Shown piece after piece: positions 1 to 5,271 of a stretch of DNA of 5,271 nt. This stretch comes from Tardiphaga sp. (GTDB lineage: Bacteria > Pseudomonadota > Alphaproteobacteria > Rhizobiales > Xanthobacteraceae), in the NCBI GenBank assembly GCA_014377915.1, contig JACMOT010000220.1, forward strand, positions 1-5,271, read 5' to 3'. The notes below the pieces were generated by a model, which was not told where the DNA came from, ran no database searches, and was given only the letters and a program-made list of their open reading frames with translations. The translations under genes were made by a program, and so were the position numbers. Positions within the stretch are counted from its first letter, which is position 1, and every line of letters starts with the position of its first letter.

Positions 1-406
<406 letters not shown>

Positions 407-517
407 GCTGGATTTCCGCGGCGGAACCGATGCCGATCGTGACGGGCTGGTAGATATGTCGCCTGCATAATTGGCTTCGGGCTTTTAGCATTGTGCCGAG
501 TTTGCCATCAAAGTGGC

Positions 518-536
518 TTTCGCCAGGCGGGCGAAA
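518..536 (+). other. 7-bp perfect inverted repeat in the glmS-DUF502 spacer
   Basis: TTTCGCC is followed by a 5-base loop (aggcg) and GGCGAAA, a perfect 7-bp stem. It lies 111 bases after the glmS stop and 65 bases before the chosen DUF502 start. There is no T-run after it, so it is not a standard intrinsic terminator; it could be an RNA hairpin in a leader or a protein-binding dyad. Function unknown. Confidence 0.35.
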
Positions 537-553
537 TGCTGCTAGTGTCCTTG

Positions 554-578
554 TTCAAGATTGAAGGCGCCAAGCGCC
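554..578 (+). other. Two abutting short inverted repeats upstream of DUF502
   Basis: TTCAA-ga-TTGAA (554-565) runs directly into GGCGC-caa-GCGCC (566-578). Both are perfect, and they end 23 bases before the ATG at 602. They may form a structured 5' leader or an operator. They lie inside the possible N-terminal extension of the DUF502 reading frame, so if translation began upstream they would be coding. Seen directly; role is a guess. Confidence 0.3.
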
Positions 579-601
579 GCGCTACTGGATTTGGAACGCT
601 G

Positions 602-1372
602 ATGGACCGCACCGACCTGCCACCGACATCGCCCGCCGGTGACCTTCCGCCGGATCCGCCGCGCGGCTTCATGGCCCGGATCCGCAATTACTTTCTGACC
701 GGCCTGATAGTCGCCGGCCCGATCGCCATCACTTTCTATCTGACCTGGTGGTTCGTGACCTGGGTCGATGCGCTGGTGCGGCCGCTGGTGCCCGAGGCCT
801 ATCGGCCTGAACAATATCTGCCCTATGGCATTCCAGGGTCCGGCCTGATCGTGGCCTTCGTGGCGCTGACGCTGCTGGGCTTCCTGACCGCCAATTTGAT
901 CGGCCGCACTTTGGTGGATCTCGGCGAGCGGCTGCTCGGCCGCATGCCGGTGGTGCGCGCGATCTATCGCGGGCTCAAGCAGGTGTTCGAGACGCTGTTC
1001 TCCGGCACCGGATCGAGTTTTCGGAAAGTAGGCCTGGTCGAATTCCCGTCGCCGGGAATGTGGTCGATTGTGCTGATCTCGCAGCCGCCCAGCGTCGAGA
1101 TCAAAAACAGCCTGCCGGGGCAGGAGGAGTACATCTCGGTGTTCCTGCCCTGCGCGCCGAATCCGACCACCGGCTTCTTCTTTTACGTGCCGAAGACCAA
1201 GATCATCGACATCGACATGTCGGCCGAGGACGCCGCGACCCTGATCATGTCGGCCGGCGTAGTGCAGCCGGGCTCCGATCCGCAGAAGAAGATCGCGGCA
1301 CTGGCCGAGATGGCGCAGGCGGCGCAGGTCGCCAATGCGGCCGCCCCGAAGCAGCCGGCGCAGGTGGATTAG
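602..1372 (+). CDS. DUF502 family inner-membrane protein
   Basis: A 256-residue member of the DUF502 family, whose biochemical role is not established. Two hydrophobic helices are plain: about residues 31-55 (GLIVAGPIAITFYLTWWFV) and 77-99 (GLIVAFVALTLLGFL), separated by a short Pro-rich loop. A conserved soluble domain follows, with VVRAIYRGLKQVFETLF, the FPSPGMWSIVLIS strand and the NPTTGFFFYVPK segment near residues 187-198. The tail is rich in Ala, Gln and Pro. The frame stays open upstream to a TTG at 491 and an ATG at 536; I prefer the ATG at 602 because MDRTDLPP begins a short polar N-terminus before the first helix and homologues, as I recall them, start there. No strong ribosome site is seen at any of the three. 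It lies 195 bases after glmS on the same strand and converges with the LysR gene. A decayed copy of part of this gene lies at 3497-3543. Confidence 0.93.
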   Translation: MDRTDLPPTSPAGDLPPDPPRGFMARIRNYFLTGLIVAGPIAITFYLTWWFVTWVDALVRPLVPEAYRPEQYLPYGIPGSGLIVAFVALTLLGFLTANLIGRTLVDLGERLLGRMPVVRAIYRGLKQVFETLFSGTGSSFRKVGLVEFPSPGMWSIVLISQPPSVEIKNSLPGQEEYISVFLPCAPNPTTGFFFYVPKTKIIDIDMSAEDAATLIMSAGVVQPGSDPQKKIAALAEMAQAAQVANAAAPKQPAQVD

Positions 1373-1446
1373 GCCACACTCACATTTCAAGTCTGTGCGA
1401 CGGATGCCGCTGGGGGCTGGTCGTAACCACGGTTCACTTGGAGTGC

Positions 1447-1464
1447 GCATGAAAAAGCTCATGC
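1447..1464. other. 6-bp hairpin between convergent genes
   Basis: GCATGA, loop AAAAGC, TCATGC form a perfect 6-bp stem in the 117-base gap between the converging DUF502 and LysR genes. Neither side carries a clear T-run, so it is at best a weak bidirectional terminator. An ATG with a GGAG 5 bases upstream also falls in this stem (ATG at 1449). Confidence 0.25.
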
Positions 1465-1485
1465 TCGGATCGAGGGGGAACGACG

Positions 1486-1502
1486 GGGCCTATCGAAGGC
1501 CC
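1486..1502 (-). terminator. Possible terminator hairpin at the end of the LysR gene
   Basis: GGGCCT (1486-1491), loop atcga and AGGCCC (1497-1502) make a perfect, G+C-rich 6-bp stem that overlaps the LysR stop codon. On the minus strand it is followed by cgtcgttcccc rather than a clean T-run, so termination would be weak or need help. Position and stem strength are the only support. Confidence 0.3.
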
Positions 1503-2404
1503 GGGTCGCTCATGAGGGTAGGAAGTGTCGTTGCGAGCGCGTCAATCACCAGGCGTAATTTTCGCGGCATGCGTGGCGTCTGGGCCCATAGGGCATAGAC
1601 GTCGTAGAGATACTCTCCTTCGTCCTTCAGCACCTGCTGCAACTTGCCGGATCGGACCGCGTCGCGGACGAGCCAGTAGGGCAACCATGCGATGCCCATA
1701 GCTGCTATCGCGGCATCCGCGATGGCATCGAGATCGTCGAACTGCATGCGGCCCTTCGGTAGAACCTCGATCAACCCACCATCTTTGCGGGCGAAGAGCC
1801 AGGGCATTGCAGGGCCGGAGCGACGGTAAATGAGGACACGGTGATCCGGGAGTTCCTGTAAGTGAGAAGGACAGCCCCGAGCTTCGAGATAGAGCGGAGC
1901 CGCGCACAGGATCATGGGTTGGCGGGCGACGCGCCGTGTCATAAGGCCTGCCTTTCCACCCGGCGCGCCCGTCCTGATGGCTAGGTCGAAGCCGTCTTCC
2001 ACGACCTCGATAGTTCGATCGCTGAATTGAAGATCGAACTCCAGGCCGGGATACTGCCGCGCCAGTTGCATGAGCGACGGCAGGACACAACGCCGACCGA
2101 AATGGACCGGCATGGTCATCCGGAGCCTGCCGTGGGGCTCGGAGAACTGATCTGCGGCAAGGGCGCCCACCGCCTCCACATCAGCCAAGATGGCTCGACT
2201 GCGTTCGTAAAATGTCTGGCCGAACTCTGTGAGAGTCTGGCGACGGGTGGTTCGGTTGATGAGCCGCACGTCGAGTTGTTCCTCGAGCGAGCGGACGTGC
2301 TTGCCGACCATCGGCGCGGACATGCCGAGTTCGGTCGCTGCCGCCGCAAACGAACCGAGATCCACCGCGGCAACGAACACCTCCATGCTGGTCAGCCGAT
2401 CCAT
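1490..2404 (-). CDS. LysR-type transcriptional regulator
   Basis: A full-length (304 aa) LysR-type regulator. The N-terminal winged helix-turn-helix spans about residues 1-60: MDRLTSMEVFVAAVDLGSFA, recognition region near residues 18-38 (AAATELGMSAPMVGKHVRSL), and the wing RLINRTTRR at 47-55. A linker helix leads into the effector-binding domain from about residue 90 (GRLRMTMPVHFGRR, then DLAIRTG near 144 and GIAWLPYWLV in the second half). Proteins of this kind bind DNA as dimers or tetramers and usually control the gene divergent from them; here that is the dehydrogenase starting 100 bases away, so that gene is the likely target, with self-regulation also likely. The ATG at 2404 has AGGG 9 bases upstream. 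The inducer cannot be read from sequence. No defect is visible. Confidence 0.93.
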   Translation of the reverse strand: MDRLTSMEVFVAAVDLGSFAAAATELGMSAPMVGKHVRSLEEQLDVRLINRTTRRQTLTEFGQTFYERSRAILADVEAVGALAADQFSEPHGRLRMTMPVHFGRRCVLPSLMQLARQYPGLEFDLQFSDRTIEVVEDGFDLAIRTGAPGGKAGLMTRRVARQPMILCAAPLYLEARGCPSHLQELPDHRVLIYRRSGPAMPWLFARKDGGLIEVLPKGRMQFDDLDAIADAAIAAMGIAWLPYWLVRDAVRSGKLQQVLKDEGEYLYDVYALWAQTPRMPRKLRLVIDALATTLPTLMSDPGLR

Positions 2405-2504
2405 ATTCGAAAGCCCTGGTTTATTCAGAACTGCTTGTTCGAGAATTTATCGTGATACGCGACCCTCATAAAGAAGATTCATAATCATTAGTTTGGAGTG
2501 TTAG
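2405..2504. promoter_or_regulatory. Divergent promoter/operator region between LysR and dehydrogenase genes
   Basis: This 100-base, noticeably A+T-rich spacer separates two divergent starts. Two short dyads are candidate regulator contacts: GAAC-tgctt-GTTC (2428-2440) flanked by a slightly off-centre TTC/GAA pair (2424-2445), and TATC-gt-GATA (2448-2457). LysR-type proteins commonly bind interrupted dyads in such spacers, often with a T-N11-A core. For the dehydrogenase, CATAAT (2480-2485) could be a -10 element, but no good -35 lies at the right distance, which would suit an activator-dependent promoter. GGAG at 2495-2498 is a well-placed ribosome site, 6 bases before its ATG. Exact promoter positions are not certain. 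Confidence 0.5.
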
Positions 2505-3497
2505 ATGACGAAGGTCATCCGATTTCATCAATATGGCGGTCTGGACGTCCTGAAAATTGAAGACATCGAAGTGCTCGCTCCGGGGCCAGGGGAGGTTCAA
2601 ATCTGCGTCAGGGCGATTGGCTTGAACCGGGCGGACGCACTGATGCGCAGGGGCACCTACATTGAGACGCCGGAGTTGCCTTCCGGGCTCGGTCTTGAAG
2701 CCGCAGGCATCATCGAGCGGATCGGAGAGGGCGTCGTCGACTTGGTGGTCGGGGATACGGTCAGTGTCGTACCGCCGGTGTCCATGAGCCGCTGGCCAGC
2801 CTACGGCGAGATTGCCACCTTTCCGGCTTTTCTGATTGTGAAGCATCCCTCGACATTGAGCTTCGAGGCTGCCGCGGCCATTTGGATGGCCTATCTCACC
2901 GCCTATGGCGCACTCGTCGACGTGGCCAATCTCAAGGCCTCCGAGGTCGTCGCGATTACCGCGGCTTCCAGTAGCGTAGGATTAGCAGCCATTCAAATTG
3001 CGAACCGTCTCGGAGCTGTGCCAATCGCGATCACGCGCAATTCGACCAAGCGACAGGCGCTGCTCGAGGCTGGCGCTGCGCATGTCATCGTGTCAGCCGA
3101 GGAAGATATCGAGACGAAACTTCGCGCCATGACGCAGGCCCAAGGCGGCGTTCGCGTCGTTCTCGATCCGGTTGGCGGACCGCTGTTCGATCCGTTGACG
3201 GCTGCGATGTCCAAAGGCGGAATTCTCATCGAATACGGAGGTCTCAGTAATCAGCCGACACCGTTTCCACTGTTCAATGTCCTCAGCAAAAGTCTGACCC
3301 TGCGCGGCTATCTTGTGCATGAGGTGGTTACCAATCCCATCCGGCTTGCCGCGGCCAAGGAATTCATCCTCGCTGGACTGGCGGACGGTGTATTCCGGCC
3401 GATCATTTCGCGAACATTTTCGTTCGGCGAGATTGTGGATGCTCACCGCTTTCTGGAATCCAACGAGCAGTTCGGCAAGATTGTTATCACGCGATAG
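2505..3497 (+). CDS. Quinone-oxidoreductase-like medium-chain dehydrogenase (zinc-free, probably NADPH-dependent)
   Basis: A complete 330-residue medium-chain dehydrogenase/reductase of the quinone oxidoreductase type, often labelled 'zinc-dependent alcohol dehydrogenase family'. The GroES-like N-terminal domain has the typical GLNRADALMRRGTY (39-52) and GLEAAGIIERIGEGV (63-77). The Rossmann fold has AASSSVGLAAIQIANRLGA (153-171), then TRNSTKR (177-183), whose basic residues at the end of the second strand suggest NADPH, and VLDPVGG near 217. The Cys/His zinc ligands of true alcohol dehydrogenases (such as the GHE motif) are missing, so a metal-free reductase of enones, quinones or aldehydes is more likely; the substrate is unknown. 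ATG at 2505 follows GGAG by 6 bases. Divergent from a LysR gene, its probable regulator. Codons end in A/T more than in glmS (20 of the first 34 G/C-ending versus 29 of 34), hinting at a separate origin. Confidence 0.93.
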   Translation: MTKVIRFHQYGGLDVLKIEDIEVLAPGPGEVQICVRAIGLNRADALMRRGTYIETPELPSGLGLEAAGIIERIGEGVVDLVVGDTVSVVPPVSMSRWPAYGEIATFPAFLIVKHPSTLSFEAAAAIWMAYLTAYGALVDVANLKASEVVAITAASSSVGLAAIQIANRLGAVPIAITRNSTKRQALLEAGAAHVIVSAEEDIETKLRAMTQAQGGVRVVLDPVGGPLFDPLTAAMSKGGILIEYGGLSNQPTPFPLFNVLSKSLTLRGYLVHEVVTNPIRLAAAKEFILAGLADGVFRPIISRTFSFGEIVDAHRFLESNEQFGKIVITR

Positions 3498-3543
3498 CGC
3501 GTCGACCCCGACAAAGGGATTCTTCTTCTACCTGCCGAAGACC
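3497..3543 (+). pseudogene. Decayed fragment of a second DUF502 gene
   Basis: These 47 bases align without gaps to 1152-1198 of the intact DUF502 gene at 38 of 47 positions. In the matching frame they read SASTPTKGFFFYLPKT, against CAPNPTTGFFFYVPKT in the intact protein (11 of 16 identical, counted by hand). A weaker match with small gaps seems to go on into TCAT..CGAC, but no longer in frame, and the frame stops at 3568-3570. The block begins on the last base of the dehydrogenase stop codon. There is no start or reading frame of useful length, so it is a relic, not a gene. Chance similarity is possible but unlikely given that protein and DNA agree. Confidence 0.5.
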
Positions 3544-3625
3544 TCATGCCGACGTCGCACCCGGTTTTGACGGTGTCACGGACAGCACCATCGATCGCTT
3601 AGAAAGCTTTTGCTTGTGGGCTGGA

Positions 3626-3841
3626 TTAGGTCTGTGCCTTCGGGCGATTGGTCGTGATTTTCCGGGGTCGTTGCGTGCGGGGCCGTGGTGGCGTTTCGCT
3701 CTCGCTGATGGTTACCAGCCCGGCCAGATCCAGATGCACCATGCTGCCTTTCGCATACCAGAGACCGCTACGCGCGGCCGCCACGGCTTCATCCTGTATT
3801 GCGTAAGTTTGTGATGCTGTCACTTCACCCCGTTCGATCAT
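3626..3841 (-). CDS. Small hypothetical protein, or the C-terminal half of a gene broken at 3863
   Basis: A 71-residue reading frame I do not recognise. Its first 48 residues look like a real folded protein: MIERGEVTASQTYAIQDEAV (probable helix), then GLWYAKGSMVHLDLAGLVTI. The last 20 or so are basic and Pro/Arg-rich with no hydrophobic segment. AAGGG lies 14 bases before the ATG, too far for a good ribosome site. It is in the same frame as the ORF ending at 3863, and only seven codons (PRAFVGE) separate that TAA from this ATG, so the two may be one longer gene split by a nonsense change. Its codons are less G/C-ending (18 of the first 34) than the neighbouring small ORFs. No recognisable terminator follows. 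Either a separate small gene or a fragment. Confidence 0.4.
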   Translation of the reverse strand: MIERGEVTASQTYAIQDEAVAAARSGLWYAKGSMVHLDLAGLVTISESETPPRPRTQRPRKITTNRPKAQT

Positions 3842-3862
3842 TTCGCCGACGAATGCCCTTGG

Positions 3863-4054
3863 TTACCGTTGCTGTGTGTCACCGTTGACAGCCCGGTCGA
3901 CCAGGGTAGTTTCGTCAAACAAAGGGAGCCTTGCCGGCCGATAGACCTTGTTCGAGCCGTGGATTGCCAGCTTTGCGCTTGTCCAGGCCATGCCGCCCAC
4001 GATCAGCGCGGCGAACAGCGCCTGAGACACGACGAAATAATCGTTATAGGGCAT
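3863..4054 (-). CDS. Small single-helix membrane protein, hypothetical
   Basis: A 63-residue reading frame, MPYNDYFVVSQ..., with one hydrophobic stretch at about residues 7-30 (ALFAALIVGGMAWTSAKLAI) and a polar tail containing SNKVYRPARLPLFDETTLVD. Family unknown. Support for its being real: 27 of its first 34 codons end in G/C, as expected for this genome, while other frames give stops or odd composition. Its ATG lies inside the last codons of the upstream membrane-protein frame (ATGCCCTATAA contains that gene's TAA), an 11-base overlap typical of translational coupling. The TAA at 3863-3865 is followed in the same frame by seven sense codons and then the next ORF, so the protein may once have been longer (about 142 residues in all). 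Confidence 0.5.
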   Translation of the reverse strand: MPYNDYFVVSQALFAALIVGGMAWTSAKLAIHGSNKVYRPARLPLFDETTLVDRAVNGDTQQR

Positions 4055-4294
4055 CGTTGAGCTCGAAGAGCTTGAGCACGGCTTGCCCGATCGCATGTAT
4101 TACAACGGCGTCGATCATGCTAACCGCCATCCAGCCATCGATCAAAGGCCATCTTTCGAGCGGAATGAACTCCAGAGAGGTCACCTTAACGCCAGGGGCG
4201 CGAATATCGCGACGGTGATCAGGGCGGTGCCGAGGGTGTTGCAAGCGGTCGCCCCAAGCTTGATTCGCTCGATGGCGGAGAGACTGAGCGGCAC
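4044..4294 (-). pseudogene. Two-helix small membrane protein, frameshifted
   Basis: Two partial frames together read as one small membrane protein of about 83 residues. The first starts at GTG 4294 (MPLSLSAIERIKLG, then helix NTLGTALITVAIFAPLAL at 19-36) and stops at TGA 4181-4183 after 37 residues. The second, in another frame, is open through the same point and gives VTSLEFIPLERWPLIDGW followed by a second helix (WMAVSMIDAVVIHAIGQAVL) to TAA 4044. One missing base near 4184-4189 would join them. Codons are largely G/C-ending in both parts (29 of 34; 32 of 46), which supports coding in each frame on its own side. The start is backed by AGGAG 6 bases upstream. The general plan, a short charged N-terminus plus two helices, fits many uncharacterised small alphaproteobacterial proteins; I cannot name a family. 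It heads a minus-strand run with the ORFs at 3863 and 3626. Confidence 0.5.
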
Positions 4295-4300
4295 GGACAG

Positions 4301-4305
4301 CTCCT
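4301..4305 (-). promoter_or_regulatory. Ribosome binding site for the GTG-started membrane protein
   Basis: AGGAG on the minus strand, 6 bases before the GTG at 4294. This strong match is what decides the GTG start, as there is no in-frame ATG nearby, and it is evidence that the small-ORF cluster is, or was, translated. Confidence 0.5.
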
Positions 4306-4337
4306 ATAATTGTCTGTGGGCGGGCAGAATATCGTGA

Positions 4338-4374
4338 AGCTCGAGGTTTGGGTATTGGGTAGGTTAGCTCGAGG
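4338..4374. repeat. Short direct repeat AGCTCGAGG, two copies
   Basis: AGCTCGAGG occurs at 4338-4346 and 4366-4374, 28 bases apart start to start, in the otherwise empty 150 bases between the small-ORF cluster and recG. Each copy contains the palindrome CTCGAG, so the pair is also an inverted repeat of that core. It could be an operator for the cluster or chance. Confidence 0.25.
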
Positions 4375-4444
4375 AGCCCCAGCGGACGTCATGGTATAGA
4401 ACTGCTCTGTGAACGGTGCAGGCCGAATGAATGACGCCAGGCGA

Positions 4445-5271
4445 TTAGCCCGCGCCGATCAGCGGCAGCGCCTCGTCGCGCTCGTACAGATAGAGCAGGC
4501 AGCGCAGCGCCTCGCCGCGTTCGCCTTTGAGCTTCGGATCGTCCTGCAAAATCCGCATTGCCTCGTCGCGCGCCTGCGTGATCAGCTGCGCATGCACGTC
4601 GGGGCGGGCGATGCGAAATCCCGGCAATCCGCTCTGCCGTGTGCCAAGCACGTCGCCTTCGCCGCGCAGTTTCAGGTCTTCCTCGGCGATGCGAAAACCA
4701 TCGGTGGTTTCCTTGATGACTTTCAGCCGTTTGGCCGCGATCTCGCCGAGCGGCTCGCGGTACAGCAGCAGGCAGTTGGAAGCTTCCGAGCCGCGGCCGA
4801 TGCGGCCGCGCAACTGGTGCAATTGCGCGAGGCCAAAGCGCTCGGCGTTCTCGATCACCATGATGGTCGCGGCGGGGACGTCGACGCCGACCTCGACCAC
4901 GGTGGTGGCAACCAGGATCTGGGTTTCGGCGGCGGCGAAACGCGCCATGGCCAGGTCCTTCTCGGTGCCGCGCATGCGGCCGTGAACCAGCCCGACCTTG
5001 TCGCCGAAGCGCTCGCGCAGGCTCTCGAAGCGCTCCTCCGCATTGGTGAGTTTGGGGCCATCCATCTCGGATTCTTCCACCAGCGGCACGATCCAGTAGA
5101 TCAGCTTGCCGGCACCGACCGCGCGGCCGATGCCGTCGATCACTTCGGTGAGCCGGCTCGCCGATAGCGTCCGGGTCTCGATCGACTGCCGGCCGGCGGG
5201 CTTTCCCGAAGTTCGGACACGTCCATGTCGCCAAAAAAGGTGAGTACCAGGGTGCGCGGGATCCGCGTTGC
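4445..5271 (-). pseudogene. recG: ATP-dependent DNA helicase RecG, C-terminal part, with a frameshift
   Basis: RecG is a superfamily 2 helicase that remodels stalled replication forks and branch-migrates Holliday junctions. About 275 codons are present; the N-terminal wedge domain and helicase motifs I-II lie outside. From 5271 the frame reads ATRIPRTLVLTFFGDMDVSE (motif III region), then breaks at 5202-5204: GAAAG where GAAAAG (Glu-Lys) is expected. After one missing A the frame resumes at 5200 with PAGRQSIETRTLSASRLTE and stays open to TAA at 4445-4447. Motif V (ILVATTVVEVGVDVPAATIM) and motif VI (QLRGRIGRG) are intact, as is the C-terminal TRG region (GFRIAEEDLKLRGEGDVLG, then TRQSGLPG) that couples ATP hydrolysis to translocation. 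Motif III has Arg in place of the usual first Pro of TPIPR. Both lesions lie within 70 bases of the window end, so assembly error is as likely as true loss. It converges on the glmS-DUF502 side. Confidence 0.93.

Noticed and set aside
414..426. TTCCGCGGCGGAA dyad after the glmS stop as an intrinsic terminator
   Set aside because: The stem is only about 5 bp with a 3-base loop and no T-run follows it.
491..601. N-terminal extension of the DUF502 protein from TTG 491 or ATG 536
   Set aside because: The added residues do not look like part of the family and the region is full of inverted repeats; ATG 602 gives the expected N-terminus. Not fully excluded.
542..1462. 306-codon minus-strand ORF opposite the DUF502 gene
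   Set aside because: It is an Arg/His/Gln-rich antisense shadow typical of high-G+C genes; the plus strand encodes a clear DUF502 protein.
3595..3617. AAGC-tttt-GCTT hairpin as a terminator for the small-ORF cluster
   Set aside because: Only a 4-bp A+T-containing stem without a proper T-run on either strand.
3614..3814. Plus-strand 66-codon ORF in the spacer after the dehydrogenase
   Set aside because: It is the antisense of the 3626-3841 frame, which has the more protein-like composition; no ribosome site was seen.
4305..4310. Perfect TATAAT on the plus strand as a promoter
   Set aside because: No -35 at 16-18 bases upstream and no gene downstream on the plus strand before recG's antisense; it overlaps the leader of the minus-strand cluster.
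4389..5234. 281-codon minus-strand ORF overlapping recG
   Set aside because: It is a shadow in another frame: extremely Arg/Ala-rich, while the RecG motifs are in the adjacent frame.

Overview
The window reads as the chromosome of an alphaproteobacterium in the Bradyrhizobium / Rhodopseudomonas group (Nitrobacteraceae). This is an inference from the high G+C, the strongly G/C-ending codons of the housekeeping genes, and the order glmS, then a DUF502 membrane protein, then a convergent recG, which I associate with that group. Both ends are cut inside genes, so the window may be a whole short contig of a draft assembly; lesions close to the ends should be read with that in mind.

Layout. Positions 1-406 (+) are the last 134 codons of glmS, which makes glucosamine-6-phosphate. 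After a 195-base spacer with several short inverted repeats comes a DUF502 two-helix membrane protein (602-1372, +). Positions 1373-4444 hold accessory-looking DNA: a LysR-type regulator (1490-2404, -) divergent from a zinc-free quinone-oxidoreductase-like dehydrogenase (2505-3497, +), which together look like a self-contained regulator/target pair; a 47-base decayed second copy of part of the DUF502 gene directly after the dehydrogenase stop; about 80 bases in which I see nothing; and then a minus-strand run of small reading frames (3626-4294). That run encodes a frameshifted two-helix membrane protein, a one-helix membrane protein overlapping its end, and a soluble small protein. I see no gene in 4295-4444 beyond the leader of that small cluster and a short direct repeat. 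Positions 4445-5271 (-) are the C-terminal part of recG, with a one-base frameshift at 5202-5204 and a substitution in a helicase motif.

How it fits together. glmS, DUF502 and recG look like the conserved backbone. The roughly 3 kb between DUF502 and recG looks added or rearranged: the dehydrogenase ends codons in A/T much more often than the backbone genes (20 of its first 34 codons end in G/C, against 29 of 34 in glmS), and a diverged DUF502 fragment sits on its far side. No RNA gene, insertion sequence, CRISPR array or intact mobile-element gene was seen. The most unusual content is the compact, partly broken cluster of small membrane-protein ORFs, whose function I cannot name.
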